This document shows, one piece after another, positions 22,418 to 34,255 of a DNA stretch of 64,000 nt. Source of the DNA: Arion vulgaris. Taxonomy: Eukaryota > Mollusca > Gastropoda > Stylommatophora > Arionidae. The notes beneath the pieces are model-generated. The model saw only the letters and a program-made list of their open reading frames with translations, ran no database searches and was not told the origin of the DNA. Where the stretch lies: NCBI GenBank assembly GCA_020796225.1, contig CM036755.1, positions 64,362,049 through 64,426,048 on the forward strand. The letters are read 5' to 3'. Position numbers and translations under genes: made by a program. Numbering within the stretch: position 1 is the first letter of the stretch; every line of letters starts with the position of its first letter.

Positions 22418-23640
22418 ATCCAACACTTGTGATGGTAACAACAAGTACAACCCAGTATCAACTTAATACAAAATCCACTCTGAAAACATGGTGACTGAGC
22501 GATACAATTTTCAGGATTTAAAGTTACTCTATTAAATTTAATCCAAAGAGCTTTGTTGTCATGAACATTGTTCCTGTCAGGGTTACCCAAGCCGGACAGG
22601 TCAAAGAAGAGAGGTCAGACTAAATGGGGCTTATTTGTCTTCCAAGTTGAGGATTGTGCGATGGGCAGTACTTCTGAAGACAGCGAAGACTTGCCTTTAT
22701 GGTGAGGGAAACCAGTCAAATGGGAGCAGGCCTCATGAAAAATCAGTCTGAGGCGCAATTGACAGCTGGTGTTTGCAGAAGAAGAAGAAGTACGATGGGC
22801 TAACTACACATTCATTTTAAAAAAGGGCATAGTTACAGAAACTAAAAACAAGTTACAAGCACTTGAGTGGAACCCGGAAGAGAAATTGAAAAGGGGATGT
22901 CGAAACAGGTCTGGAGACATTTAGTCTTTTTTAACAACTGAAGGATATTTGACTATCCTTGGAAGGAAAGCAACTAGATACCATGGAGAGGGATAAACCA
23001 CTGTTAAGCCATATGCTCCAAGTGGAGCAGATAGAAATAAGCAGCAATCACGTTAAATGTCTGGTCAACCACTAGTAATAACTGTTATAAGAAGGGGAAG
23101 ATGGAGATATGTTGGACACACCTTGAGTATAAATGATCAACGAATATCAAAGCAGGCATTCAAGTGGAATACAAAGGGCTCAAGAAAGAGAGGATGACCT
23201 AAGGAGAGACCCTGAAACGAACTTTGTTGAGAGAGGCAAGAAATATCAGTCTCAGTTGCATGGATGAGATTGAGCGAGTTGTCCAGGATAGAGCGACATG
23301 GAGAAATTCTTTGAAGGCCCTATGTAGCATATATACGTGCGAGAGGAATTATTATTATTTTATTATTATGTAAAATGTGTATGTAGTGTTTGCATGTACT
23401 GTACTATAATTATTGATATTAAATGTTGCATGATTGGTATTCCTGTTTGTTATGTAATGGATTAAATCATCTTTGAGACAAGGCACACCCTTTCAACCTA
23501 AGATGTATCTTTTATTGGTTAAATCAGTGCGTGTACACCAACAAACATGAAAAATAAGAATTAACTCCTTTCTGAGAATCCGAGTTTAGTTTGCATGATT
23601 GGTATTTACTTGTTGTTGATATTGCACTGTATTAACATTG
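22418..23640. repeat. Better-quality copy of the duplicated segment
   Basis: Counterpart of 20755-22060. It contains an L-A LINE remnant (23055-23350) and then runs into the 58-bp satellite. Confidence 0.85.
23055..23350 (+). mobile_element. LINE L-A remnant
   Basis: GTCTGGTCAACCACTAGTAA, GGAGATATGTTGGACACACC and CAGGATAGAGCGACATGGAG match the 1739 copy. It ends GTGCGAGAGGAATTATTATT. A stop replaces the Arg after the RKRG segment. Confidence 0.85.
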
Positions 23641-23644
23641 CCAG

Positions 23645-24760
23645 ATTCTAAGAGAAAACATACGCTTCAACAAAGATTAAGGGTATTCTCTATCTAGGTT
23701 GTGCAAAACTTATGCTCTGAAGATTTCAACGAAGATTAAGTCTATTCTCTATCTCGGTTGTGCAAAATATACACTCTGAAGATTTCATGAAGATTAAGGG
23801 TATTCTCTATCTCGGTTGTGCAAAACTTATGCTCTGAAGATTTCAACGAAGATTAAGTCTATTCTCTTCTACGTTAGTTGCAGATAATTACGCCAGCTCT
23901 GAAGATTTCAACAAAGATTAAGGTATTCTCTATCTCGAGTTGTGCAAAACTTATGCTCTGAAGATTTCAACAAAGATTAAGTATTCTCTATCTTAGTTGT
24001 GCAAACATACACTCTGAAGATTTCAACAAAGATTAAGGGTATTCTCTATCTCGGTTGTGCAAACATACGCTCTAAAGATTTCAACAAAGATTAAGTGTAT
24101 TCTCTATCTCGGTTGTGCAAACATACGCTCTGAAGATTTCACAAAGATTAAGTGTATTCTCTATCTCGTTTGTGCAAACATACGCTCTGAAGATTTCAAC
24201 CAAGATTAAGTGTATTCTCTATCTCGGTTCTGCAAAAATACGCTCTGAAGATTTCAATAAAGATTAAGTGTATTCTCTATCTCGGTTGTGCAAACATACG
24301 CTCTGAAGATTTCAACAAAGATTAAGTGTATTCTCTATCTCGGTTGTGCAAAACTTATGCTCTGAAGATTTCACAAAGATTAAGTGTATTCTCTATCTCG
24401 TTTGTGCAAACATACGCTCTGAAGATTTCAACCAAGATTAAGTGTATTCTCTATCTCGGTTTGCAAACATACGCTCTGAAGATTTCAATAAAGATTAAGT
24501 GTATTCTCTATCTCGGTTGTGCAAACATACACTCTGAAGATTTCAACAAAGATTAAGTGTATTCTCTATCTCGGTTGTGCAACATACGCTCTGAAGATTT
24601 CAACAAAGATTAAGTGTATTCTCTATCTCGGTTGTGCAAACATACGCTCTGAAGATTTCAACAAAGATTAAGTGTATTCTCTATCTCGGTTGTGCAAACA
24701 TACGCTCTGAAGATTTCAACAAAGATTAAGTGTATTCTCTGTTATCTCGGTTGTGCAAAT
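23645..24760. repeat. 58-bp satellite-like array, about 19 copies
   Basis: Units of GCTCTGAAGATTTCAACAAA, GATTAAGTGTATTCTCTATC and TCGGTTGTGCAAACATAC. The left copies are more divergent (AACTTATGC, AAGGG variants) and the right-hand copies are nearly identical, as expected if the array is growing by unequal exchange at one end. Confidence 0.96.
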
Positions 24761-24864
24761 TGATAACAATTATGTCCAGCTTGACATCTCTATATCCAAT
24801 GTGAATTTAGGTGCTATTATTTAGACTTTCCTGGACTTGTCTTTGTTAATACTTTTTTGTACAT

Positions 24865-25353
24865 TTCATCCTCATCATCATCATCAAGTAGCTTGTCCCT
24901 TCCAGAACTTGACTCCCAGGGCGACAGTCCAGAAAATTCTCTATTCTGTGCAAGTTGACCGGGTCAGCAGCAGTCATTCTCAGATCGTCAGACATCTTGC
25001 ACCCATCGTCTTCTAGGTCTTCCTCTCATTCTTCTTCCAGGCACCATTCCCTCAAAAATTATCTTCTCTAGGCATTCATGTCATTTGATGTGTCCAAAAT
25101 ATTTAATTTTCCTTGATTTTATGTTCTTTAATAGCCAACTCTCTTTAATATCAAGCTGCTGCAGAAAAGAAGCATTTGTTATTTTCTCTGTCCATGATAT
25201 TCTAAGCACCCTTCTATAGCATTTGCATTCAAAAGCATTAATGATCTTCTCCGCCGCTTTGTCAATGGTCCATATCTCACAGCCATGTGTTGCCAAGTGA
25301 AAAGTGCAAGCTCTTAAACACTTAATTTTTGTTCTTACACAGTTCCCTTTCAT
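24865..25353 (-). mobile_element. LINE L-B C-terminal remnant
   Basis: Minus-strand frame 25081-25353 encodes ATHGCEIWTIDKAAEKIINA, CYRRVLRISWTEKITNASFL and RKIKYFGHIK. The remainder to 24865 continues in other frames. It lies 156 bp before the TMCC exon at 25510. Confidence 0.85.
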
Positions 25354-25509
25354 AGGTTAGTTAGTTCTTTTAGTTTGTGCAAAGCAATGCTCAATTTATC
25401 TTAGTGAAATTGTTGAAAATTAAAATTGTCTTCTTGTACTGTTCCAACATTATTTTATTATTTCCCAAATGTATCTATTTCATTGTTATTTCCCTTGTAT
25501 TTATTGCAG

Positions 25510-25589
25510 CACTATCGTGTCCAAACCTAAAGAATTTGCACATCTCATCAAAAATAAATTTGGTAGTGCTGACAACATAACACAACTAA
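25510..25589 (+). CDS. TMCC: TMCC-family protein, exon d (SKP-KNKFGSADN block)
   Basis: The acceptor ATTTATTGCAG and a perfect GTAAGT donor bound 80 bases: one base, 26 codons, one base. The translation TIVSKPKEFAHLIKNKFGSA plus DNITQL matches the family block SKPREIASLIRNKFGSADNI. The two split-codon bases agree with the exons on either side (leading base with the 2-base phase left at 14583, trailing base with AG at 29991). Exon c, which should carry the Gly/Ser-rich segment before SKP, was not seen. Confidence 0.96.
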
Positions 25590-25799
25590 GTAAGTTCTAT
25601 TTAGGTATGTATTTGCTGCCCTTGGTTTACTTAAATTATTATGTTTAATAGTTTTCATTTGGCTTTGGTTCATTGACTATATTTGATATTTCTGAATCTT
25701 TCTTCTTATCTCTTGAATGTCTGCAATGTCTCTTTTTTTACCATGTAGAACTGGTGTACTATTCATCTTAGACAAGCTTGCAGGCATGGCTACTGTAGA

Positions 25800-26090
25800 A
25801 TGTTATGTTATTCGATTGATGTCATGACACATTGGGCATTCCCATTCATGCTCTGTCCTCCGCTGCAGCAACCATTCCAAAGTCCATTTTCTCACCGTAC
25901 CCATGAAAAGGTGATTACTATATCTTCTCTCTCTACCACGGAGACGACACTGTCTGGTATGTCCAAACTTAACGCCTAATTCACGAACCCGTTCCAGTGT
26001 CTGAGACTTGCCCATGTCACAAAATTGAGAGCGTACCGCTTTGATGATATCGGCTCTGTCCATACTATAGAATGTGTACGAGCAGGGGAC
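25800..26090 (-). mobile_element. LINE L-RH C-terminal remnant
   Basis: Best preserved L-RH tail: MDRADIIKAVRSQFCDMGKS, RVRELGVKFGHTRQCRLRGR and RTEHEWECPMCHDINRIT before a stop on the minus strand. The CPMC...H arrangement resembles the Zn-binding tail of RNase H-bearing LINEs. Confidence 0.84.
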
Positions 26091-26202
26091 CAGGCTGATA
26101 TTCTGAATTCTCTTAGGGAGATTGGACATGTAAATGATTCAAGGAATGGTGGTGAATCTATAACTTTAACCAGACTGCAAGCATATCACATCAAACAGGG
26201 TG

Positions 26203-26456
26203 TCGCCCGAGTGGTTACCGGGGCCCAAATTTGGGGTGTAAAGAATAGAACCGCTGTTACCTGCCACGCATGTCGTAAGAGCCGACTAAGGAGATCTGGT
26301 TGACATCGGATGCACTTGTCCTAAACGTGTAGAAGTCTATGTGTGTAGGGGCCTACCAAACAAATGTGCAACATATACACGTTCTTGGAAAAGATTAAAC
26401 ATATCACAAAGAGTGATTAAAATTGGTCGTAAAGAATGAACGCAAAGAAGAAGAAG
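26203..26456 (+). mobile_element. SINE S2, full length, 10-bp TSD
   Basis: Flanked by AAACAGGGTG at 26193-26202 and 26457-26466. Head TCGCCCGAGTGGTTACCGGG, core GCATGTCGTAAGAGCCGACT, and the 3' module ending CGCAAAGAAGAAGAAG. The head resembles tRNA-Ser/Leu A-box sequence. Confidence 0.94.
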
Positions 26457-26571
26457 AAACAGGGTGTAGTCAGACAAGAGTGCTATTCTGGAAGCCAAAG
26501 AAGAATATTTAAACCAACACAGAAATGGTGCCGCTAGTTGCCACAAGCTTGGGGGAAATACTGAGGAAGAT

Positions 26572-27400
26572 ATTGGAGCACTTATGCACCAAGGAAGATA
26601 TTGGAGCACTTATGCACTAAGGGAGATATTGGAGCACTTTTCCATCAAGGAAGATATTGGAGCACTTATCCACCAAGGAAGATATTGGAGCACTTTTGCA
26701 TCAAGGAAGATATTGGAGCACTTATCCATCAAGGAAGATATTGAAGCACTTATCCTTCAAGGAAGATATTGGAGCACTTATGCACGAAGGAAGATATTGG
26801 AACACTTATCCATCAAGGAAGATATTAGAGCACTTATCCATCAAGGAAGATATTATAGCACTTATGCACCAAGGAAGATATTGGAGCACCTATGCACCCA
26901 GGAAGATATTGGAGCACTTATTCACCAAGGAAGATATTGGAGCACTTATGCACCAAGGGAGATATTGGAGCACTTATGCATCAAGGAAGATATTGGAGCA
27001 CTTATGCATCAAGGAAGATATTGGAGCACTTATCCACCAAGGAAGATATTGGAGCACTTATGCATCAAGGAAGATATTGGAGCATTTATCCATCAAGGAA
27101 GATATTGAAGCACTTATGCACCAAGGAAGATATTGGAGCACTTATGCACCAAGGAAGATATTGGAGCACTTATGCACGAAGGAAGATATTGGAGCACTTA
27201 TCCATCAAGGAAGATATTAGAGCACTTATCCATCAAGGAAGATATTATAGCACTTATGCACCAAGGAAGATATTGGAGCACCTATGCACCCAGGAAGATA
27301 TTGGAGCACTTATGCACCAAGGAAGATATTGGAGCACTTATCCGCAATGAAGATATTGGAGTACTTATCCACCAAGTAAGATATTAGAGCACTTATGCAC
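26572..27400. repeat. 28-bp minisatellite, about 29 copies
   Basis: Units of GGAAGATATTGGAGCACTTA plus TGCACCAA. Because 28 is not a multiple of 3 and the unit lacks stops, all three plus frames stay open for up to 187 codons. These are repeat shadows and not genes. Confidence 0.97.
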
Positions 27401-27649
27401 AGATTAGTTTGAGGTGCAATACGGATGATCAGTAGACTACCTTCCTTTCTTTTGTTTGACATATTGTTAATGTATTCAACGTTGTCTCGTGTATAAACAT
27501 CACTGTATTATGTAACTCACATAGAGGTCCATTCAGATGTCTTTTCAGTATTGCTTCACTAGGCTAGTGTACAACATCAGTACTGAACTTCATCAAGAAA
27601 CAACAAACTACATGGTTTTAACACATAAGCAGATTACCAGCAGACAATT

Positions 27650-27885
27650 ATCCTCAAAGAGCAATGTCACTCCAATACAGTGAATACAAAACAGGCACTG
27701 TTTTGGAACCTGCAGGGAAAGACAAGTAGGGGAATGCCTGGACATACCTGGAGAAGAGAGCTGGAGACTGATATTAAAAGGATAGGCAAGACATGGGAAG
27801 AATTGGAAGGTATGGCGGGAGAGAGAAGAAGTTTGTTCAAGGCCTGTGATCTGTAGGGAGTTAAACGGTGAAAAAGAAGAAGTGG
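27650..27885 (+). mobile_element. LINE L-E C-terminal remnant
   Basis: Encodes GMPGHTWRRELETDIKRIGK, then TWEELEGMAGERRSLF before a stop. This is the R.TWRR.LE.....GK.W..L...A..R pattern typical of the last part of many LINE polyproteins. Confidence 0.82.
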
Positions 27886-27929
27886 ATAAAAAACAAAAGA
27901 TCATCTATGCAAAATGTGAAGCATATAAA

Positions 27930-28035
27930 TAACAGAGCTAACATAACATCCTGTTTATAAAGTGCATACAAAAGTCTGTTCTACAAATCTATTCTTATCC
28001 TGATGCTGTGAGTCAAAATAGGATTAGAGAATATA
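27930..28035 (+). repeat. Dispersed repeat H, copy 2
   Basis: CCTGTTTATAAAGTGCATAC and TCTACAAATCTATTCTTATC, related to 12915 and 46888. Confidence 0.5.
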
Positions 28036-28439
28036 AGATGAGGATGTTTGTTCTACAGAGTGTTCAACTTAAAAGCAGCCTATAAATGGAGCTAATCTGG
28101 CATATATGTATGGAAATGGACGGTTCAGTTATGACGTAGTATAGGTCAGGTTGTGTGATGGTGTGTAATTGTAGTGCGGGAAGGGCGATGAACAAATGTG
28201 ACGTAGGACAAGCTAGTCAGAACCGGTTTAAATAGTAAATAGACGAGATGCAATGCGTACCTGGCAAATTTATATTTGTCACTGGGGCTGCTTTTAAGTT
28301 GAACACCCTGTATTTTCTCACTCTCTATGTTCAACTTTCTCTTGTTAACCATATTGAAGAGCAAGTTGATGATATGAGAGCAAGAGGAAGACAAGATATA
28401 ATTATGATAGGAATATCAGAGTGTACTATCAAAGTCAAC
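28036..28439. other. Intron sequence, no features
   Basis: Only short frames without domains. Confidence 0.4.
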
Positions 28440-28860
28440 GTATTGGTGTAAAGCATGGACATTTAGTAAAGCAGTGGAAAAACATATATGTGCTTTTGAA
28501 TATTAGTGTTACAGAAGAGTCCTCTGTATATCTTGGATAGAGAAGAGAACAAATAGATCTATCCAGAAAGAACTCAAAAACAAAGAAAAGTTGCTGATGC
28601 TACAAATACGAAAGAGAAAATTGAGATATTTTGGACATATAAAAAGATATGAAGGGCTGGAGAGGACCATCATGGAAGGAGGCATACCGGCAAAGAAGAA
28701 GAGGAAGACCACGGAGGAGATGGATTCAGGATGTAACTGATGATTTGAACATGACGGCTGCAGAGGCGGGACATCTGGTCTATGAGAAGAGAAATTCTGG
28801 AGGACTGTTAGGGTGGCAAAGTTCTGATCAGGACAAGCTATTTGATGATGACAATGACTA
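28440..28860 (+). mobile_element. LINE L-B C-terminal remnant
   Basis: Encodes FSKAVEKHICAF with an early stop, KRKLRYFGHIKRYEGLERTI, and then, in frame 28649-28918, RRRGRPRRRWIQDVTDDLNM and AAEAGHLVYEKR. Very close to the 13060 copy. Confidence 0.86.
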
Positions 28861-28917
28861 TCAAAGTCAAGGAAGCAATGTTATTGACAATTTATTACAG
28901 TTAACCTTCAATGTGTA

Positions 28918-29372
28918 GACAGGTCTATGTGGCATACAGGCTAGGTGCTCACCTCTCGTTCAAAAGTACTCCATTCGTTCCCACTGTGGACCCATCGTGA
29001 TATTTTGTCAGAGATCCCTGATCTCAGTGTAGGTGAGCTATTATTATCCTAGTATTCCTAGTATTATCAGGGATGTGCGATAAAATGTAAGTCCCGTGTT
29101 TAACTTGAGCACAAAAAAGAACTTTTGGCAGTTCAAAATTGAGAAGAGCTGGCTGGAAAGCCGCTGCCTGGGCAAAATTCATTAGAAAAGATTAAAAATA
29201 GAAAATTCCGTCAAAATATCTTCATCTTCAAATTTACATCGGGGACCGTCGCGTTTGCTACAGAGTTCACACGATGTCGCTGAGATCTTCCTAGGTAAGA
29301 AAGAGATCAGAGTATACATAGTTACTCACTGAAGTGCAATCATAATGGTCATATCAGTCAATCAATCAATGA
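28918..29372 (+). mobile_element. SINE S3, near full length
   Basis: Head CATACAGGCTAGGTGCTCAC with a weak B-box CTCGTTCAAAAGT, then CAGAGATCCCTGATCTCAGT, AACTTGAGCACAAAAAAGAA, CTGAGATCTTCCTAGGTAAG and a TCAATCAATCAATCAATGAA tail. Length about 455 bp. Reference copy for the family. Confidence 0.82.
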
Positions 29373-29439
29373 AACAATACAACTTGGGGATAGGGTTCAC
29401 ATTTTTAATTTGTTGTAATGATTATATCCAGTGTGTTGC

Positions 29440-29945
29440 CGAGGCTCGCAAGGGGAGCAATGAATAGTACCACTGTGACCTACAAGGCATGTCGTAAGAG
29501 GCAACTGAGGTAGGGGACTAGGGAAGCTACCTTAGTAAATAAAAAGTGTCGCAGATATGGGATGTGCTGGCTTACTTGTAGGCGCCTAACTGGTCTCTGT
29601 GGCTAAATGGTTACACCCTTTGCCTTGCGAGTCGAAGGTCGTGGGTTCGAATCCGAACCATGCCGTTCTATTCCCGAGTGTAGTTTTTTCCAGAGATCCC
29701 AGCATTGTTGCTGGAGCTACAGAGTTCATGCTTTGTGCAATTCTCTTGACTGCTGGCGTGCCATTTCTGCGGAGAGGGACCGAACCATATGGGATAAAAC
29801 CCGGTGCAATCAAGTCAATCCTTCGGCTTTAAAACCTAACTGGCACAACATACAATCGCTCCTTGGCTCAGATCATATACAAATCACAAAGATTGGTTAA
29901 ACAAGTGGTCTATATGGGGCGTTCGAAGAAGAAGAAGAAGATATC
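29440..29945 (+). mobile_element. SINE S1, split by SINE S4
   Basis: The S1 left part (29440-29593) has the core GCATGTCGTAAGAGGCAACT. The right part (29844-29945) resumes with CACAACATACAATCGCTCC and ends in GAAGAAGAAGAAG. The 241-bp S4 sits between. Confidence 0.92.
29594..29834 (+). mobile_element. SINE S4, full length, 9-bp TSD
   Basis: Flanked by CCTAACTGG at 29585-29593 and 29835-29843, which is S1 sequence. tRNA-like A-box TGGCTAAATGGTTA and B-box GGTTCGAATCC about 40 bases apart, then CTGCGGAGAGGGACCGAACC and a GGCTTTAAAA end. The anticodon arm does not fold canonically, so this is a SINE and not a tRNA gene. Confidence 0.95.
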
Positions 29946-29990
29946 CATCCAGTGTTTGTAATGTCACAATGATATCTTATTTATTTGTAG

Positions 29991-30057
29991 AGTTAGATGA
30001 CACTGTACCTGTGGAACCTATTTCTGATGGAAAGTCTGGGGGGACCTTACCTGCCAG
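29991..30057 (+). CDS. TMCC: TMCC-family protein, exon e (short linker)
   Basis: The acceptor TTATTTGTAG and a GTATGT donor bound 67 bases: two bases, 21 codons, two bases. It encodes LDDTVPVEPISDGKSGGTLP and Ala, the variable linker after the KNKFGSADN block in TMCC proteins. With the trailing A of exon d it makes a Lys codon; with the first T of the next exon it makes Ser. Family resemblance is weak here, and the call rests on phase, position and splice sites. Confidence 0.87.
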
Positions 30058-30104
30058 GTATGTCTTGAATATATCTAGAACATGTAGATATTCCTTTCAT
30101 TTTC

Positions 30105-33100
30105 TTATAATCCTTTCTAATCTCTTCAATATAATCCTCTCTCATCTCTTCATATCTCTTCAATATAATCCTCTCTCATCTCTTCATATCTCTACAATAT
30201 AATCCTCTCTCATCTCTTCAATATAATCCTCTCTCATCTCTTCAATATAATCCTCTCTCATCTCTTCACATCTCTACAATATAATCCTCTTTCATCTCTT
30301 CATATCTCTTCAATATAATCCTCTTTCATCTCTTCATATCTCTTCAATATAATCCTCGTTCATCTCTTCATATCTCTACAATATAATCCTCTCTCATCTC
30401 TTCATATCTCTTCAATATAATCCTCTTTCATCTCTTCATATCTCTTCAATATAATCCTCTCTCCATATCTCTTCAATATAATCCTCTCTCATCTCTTCAT
30501 ATCTCTTCAATATAATCCTCTCTCATCTCTTCATATCTCTTCAATATAATCCTCTCTCATCTCTTCATATCTCTTCAATATAATCCTCTTTCATCTCTTC
30601 ATATCTCTTCAATATAATCCTCTCTCCATATCTCTACAATATAATCTTCTCTCATCTCTTCATATCTCTTCAATATAATCCTCTTTCATCTCTTCATATC
30701 TCTTCAATATAATCTTCTCTCATCTCTTCAATATAATCCTCTCTCCATATCTCTTCAATATAATCCTCTCTCATCTCTTCATATCTCTTCAATATAATCC
30801 TCTTTCATCTCTTCATATCTCTACCATATAATCCTCTCTCCATATCTCTACCATATAATCCTCTCTCATCTCTTCATATCTCTTCAATATAATCCTCTTT
30901 CATCTCTTCATATCTCTTCAATATAATCCTCTCTCCATATCTCTACAATATAATCCTCTCTCATCTCTTCATATCTCTTCAATATAATCCTCTCTCATCT
31001 CTTCATCTATTCAATATAATCCTCTCTATCTCTTCATATCTCTTTAATATAATCCTCTCTCATCTCTTCATATCTTTTCAATATAATCCTCTCTCATCTC
31101 TTCATATCTCTTCAATATAATCCTCTCTCATCTCTTCATATCTCTTCAATATAATCCTCTCTCATCTCTTCATATCTCTACAATATAATCCTCTCTCATC
31201 TCTTCATATCTCTTTAATATAATCCTCTCTCATATCTCTTCAATATAATCCTCTTTCATCTGTTCATATCTCTTCAATATAATCCTCTCTCATCTCTTCA
31301 TATCTCTTCAATATAATCCTCTCTCATCTCTTCATATCTCTTCAATATAATCTTCTCTCATCTCTTCATATATCTTCAATATAATCCTCTCTCATCTCTT
31401 CATATCTCTTCAATATAATCCTCTTTCATCTCTTCATATCTCTTCAATATAATCCTCTCTCCATATCTCTACAATATAATCTTCTCTCATCTCTTCATAT
31501 CTCTTCAATATAATCCTCTCATCTCTTCTTATCTCTTCAATATCATCCTCTCTCATCTCTTCATATCTCTTCAATATAATCCTCTCTCCATATCTCTTCA
31601 ATATAATCCTCTCTCATCTCTTCATATCTCTTCAATATAATCCTCTCTCCATATCTCTTCAAATCTCTGCAATATAATCCTCTCTCATCTCTTCATATCT
31701 CTTCAATATAATCCTCTTTCATGTCTTCATATCTCTTCAATATAATCCTCTCTCCATATCTCTTCAATATAATCCTCTCTCATCTCTTCATATCTCTTCA
31801 ATATAATCCTCTTTCATCTCTTCATATCTCTTCAATATAATCCTCTCTCATCTCTTCATATCTCTTCAATATAATCCTCTTTCATCTCTTCATATCTCTT
31901 CAATATAATCCTATCTCCATATCTCTACAATATAATCCTCTCTCATCTCTTCATATCTCTACAATATAATCCTCTCTCATCTCTTCATATCTCTTCAATA
32001 TAATCCTCTCTCATCTCTCTCATATCTCTTCAATATAATCCTCTCTCATCTCTTCATATCTCTTCAATATAATCCTCTTTCATCTCTTCATATCTCTTCA
32101 ATATAATCCTCTCTCCATATCTCTACAATATAATCTTCTCTCATCTCTTCATATCTCTTCAATATAATCCTCTTTCATCTCTTCATATCTCTTCAATATA
32201 ATCTTCTCTCATCTCTTCAATATAATCCTCTCTCCATATCTCTTCAATATAATCCTCTCTCATCTCTTCATATCTCTTCAATATAATCCTCTTTCATCTC
32301 TTCATATCTCTACCATATAATCCTCTCTCCATATCTCTACCATATAATCCTCTCTCATCTCTTCATATCTCTTCAATATAATCCTCTTTCATCTCTTCAT
32401 ATCTCTTCAATATAATCCTCTCTCCATATCTCTACAATATAATCCTCTCTCATCTCTTCATATCTCTTCAATATAATCCTCTCTCATCTCTTCATCTATT
32501 CAATATAATCCTCTCTATCTCTTCATATCTCTTTAATATAATCCTCTCTCATCTCTTCATATCTTTTCAATATAATCCTCTCTCATCTCTTCATATCTCT
32601 TCAATATAATCCTCTCTCATCTCTTCATATCTCTTCAATATAATCCTCTCTCATCTCTTCATATCTCTACAATATAATCCTCTCTCATCTCTTCATATCT
32701 CTTTAATATAATCCTCTCTCCATATCTCTTCAATATAATCCTCTTTCATCTGTTCATATCTCTTCAATATAATCCTCTCTCATCTCTTCATATCTCTTCA
32801 ATATAATCCTCTCTCATCTCTTCCCTATCTCTTCAATATAATCTTCTCTCATCTCTTCATATATCTTCAATATAATCCTCTCTCATCTCTTCATATCTCT
32901 TCAATATAATCCTCTTTCATCTCTTCATATCTCTTCAATATAATCCTCTCTCCATATCTCTACAATATAATCTTCTCTCATCTCTTCATATCTCTTCAAT
33001 ATAATCCTCTCATCTCTTCATATCTCTTCAATATCATCCTCTCTCATCTCTTCATATCTCTTCAATATAATCCTCTCTCCATATCTCTTCAATATAATCC

Positions 33101-34255
33101 TCTCTCATCTCTTCATATCTCTTCAATATAATCCTCTCTCCATATCTCTTCAAATCTCTGCAATATAATCCTCTCTCATCTCTTCATATCTCTTCAATAT
33201 AATCCTCTTTCATGTCTTCATATCTCTTCAATATAATCCTCTCTCATCTCTTCAATATAATCCTCTCTCATCTCTTCATATCTCTTCAATATAATCCTCT
33301 CTCATCTCTTCATATCTCTTCAATATAATCCTCTCTCATCTCTTCATATCTCTTCAATATAATCCTCTTTCATCTCTTCATATCTCTTCAATATAATCCT
33401 ATCTCCATATCTCTACAATATAATCCTCTCTCATCTCTTCATATCTCTTCAATATAATCCTCTCTCATCTCTTCATATCTCTTCAATATAATCCTCTCTC
33501 ATCTCTTCATATCTCTTCAATATAATCCTCTCTCATCTCTTCATATCTCTTCAATATAATCCTCTCTCATCTCTTCATATCTCTTCAATATAATCCTCTC
33601 TCCATATCTCTTCAATATAATCCTCTCTCCATATCTCTTCAATATAATCCTCTCTCATCTCTTCATATCTCTTCAATATAATCCTCTCATCTCTTCATAT
33701 CTCTACAGTATAATCTTCTCTCATCTCTACAATATAATCCTCTCTCATCTCTTCATATCTCTACAATATATATCTTCTCTTCAATATAATCCTCTCTCAT
33801 CTTTCCAATATAATTATCTCTCATTTCTTCAATATAATCCTCTCATCTCTTCAATATAATCCTCTCTCATCTCTATAATCCTCTCTCATCTCTTCAATAT
33901 AATCTCTCATCTCTTCAATATAATCCTCTCTCATCTCTTCAATATAATCCTCTCTCATCTTCAATATAATCATCTCTCATCTCTTCACATCTCTACAATA
34001 TTATCCTCTCTCATCTCTTCACATCTCTACAATATAATTCTCTCTCATCTCTACAATATAATCCTCTCTCATCTCTTCACATCTATACAATATAATCCTC
34101 TCTCTTCTCTTCAATATTATCCTCTCTCATCTCTTCAATATAATCCTCTCTCATCTCTACAATATAATCCTCTCTCATCTCTTCACATCTCTACAATATA
34201 ATCCTCTCTCTTCTCTTCAATATTATCCTCTCTCATCTCTTCACATCTCTTCAAT
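30105..34255. repeat. 4.1-kb pyrimidine-rich minisatellite in a TMCC intron
   Basis: Units of about 34-35 bp, CTCTCTCATCTCTTCATATC plus TCTTCAATATAAT, with shortened variants. The sense strand is essentially free of G, and one AG dinucleotide (near 33705) was seen. The array starts about 50 bp after the exon e donor. It has a higher-order structure (next entry). Confidence 0.97.
30586..33560. repeat. Higher-order repeat, period about 1489 bp
   Basis: Rare variants recur at a fixed distance: CTACCATATA at 30821 and 32310, TTCATCTAT at 31002 and 32491, AATCTTCTCT at 30711 and 32200, AAATCTCTGC at 31661 and 33152 (1491), CTATCTCCAT at 31911 and 33399 (1488). So a block of about 42 monomers was duplicated as a unit. 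An assembly duplication would look the same. Confidence 0.9.

Noticed and set aside
26584..27387. Four overlapping long frames with HQGRYWST-type repeats
   Set aside because: All arise from a stop-free 28-bp tandem unit read in three frames. Open in every frame and without splice or domain context.
29594..29670. tRNA gene
   Set aside because: A and B boxes are present, but the anticodon arm does not fold with a 7-base loop and the segment continues into a SINE body repeated at six or more other places.
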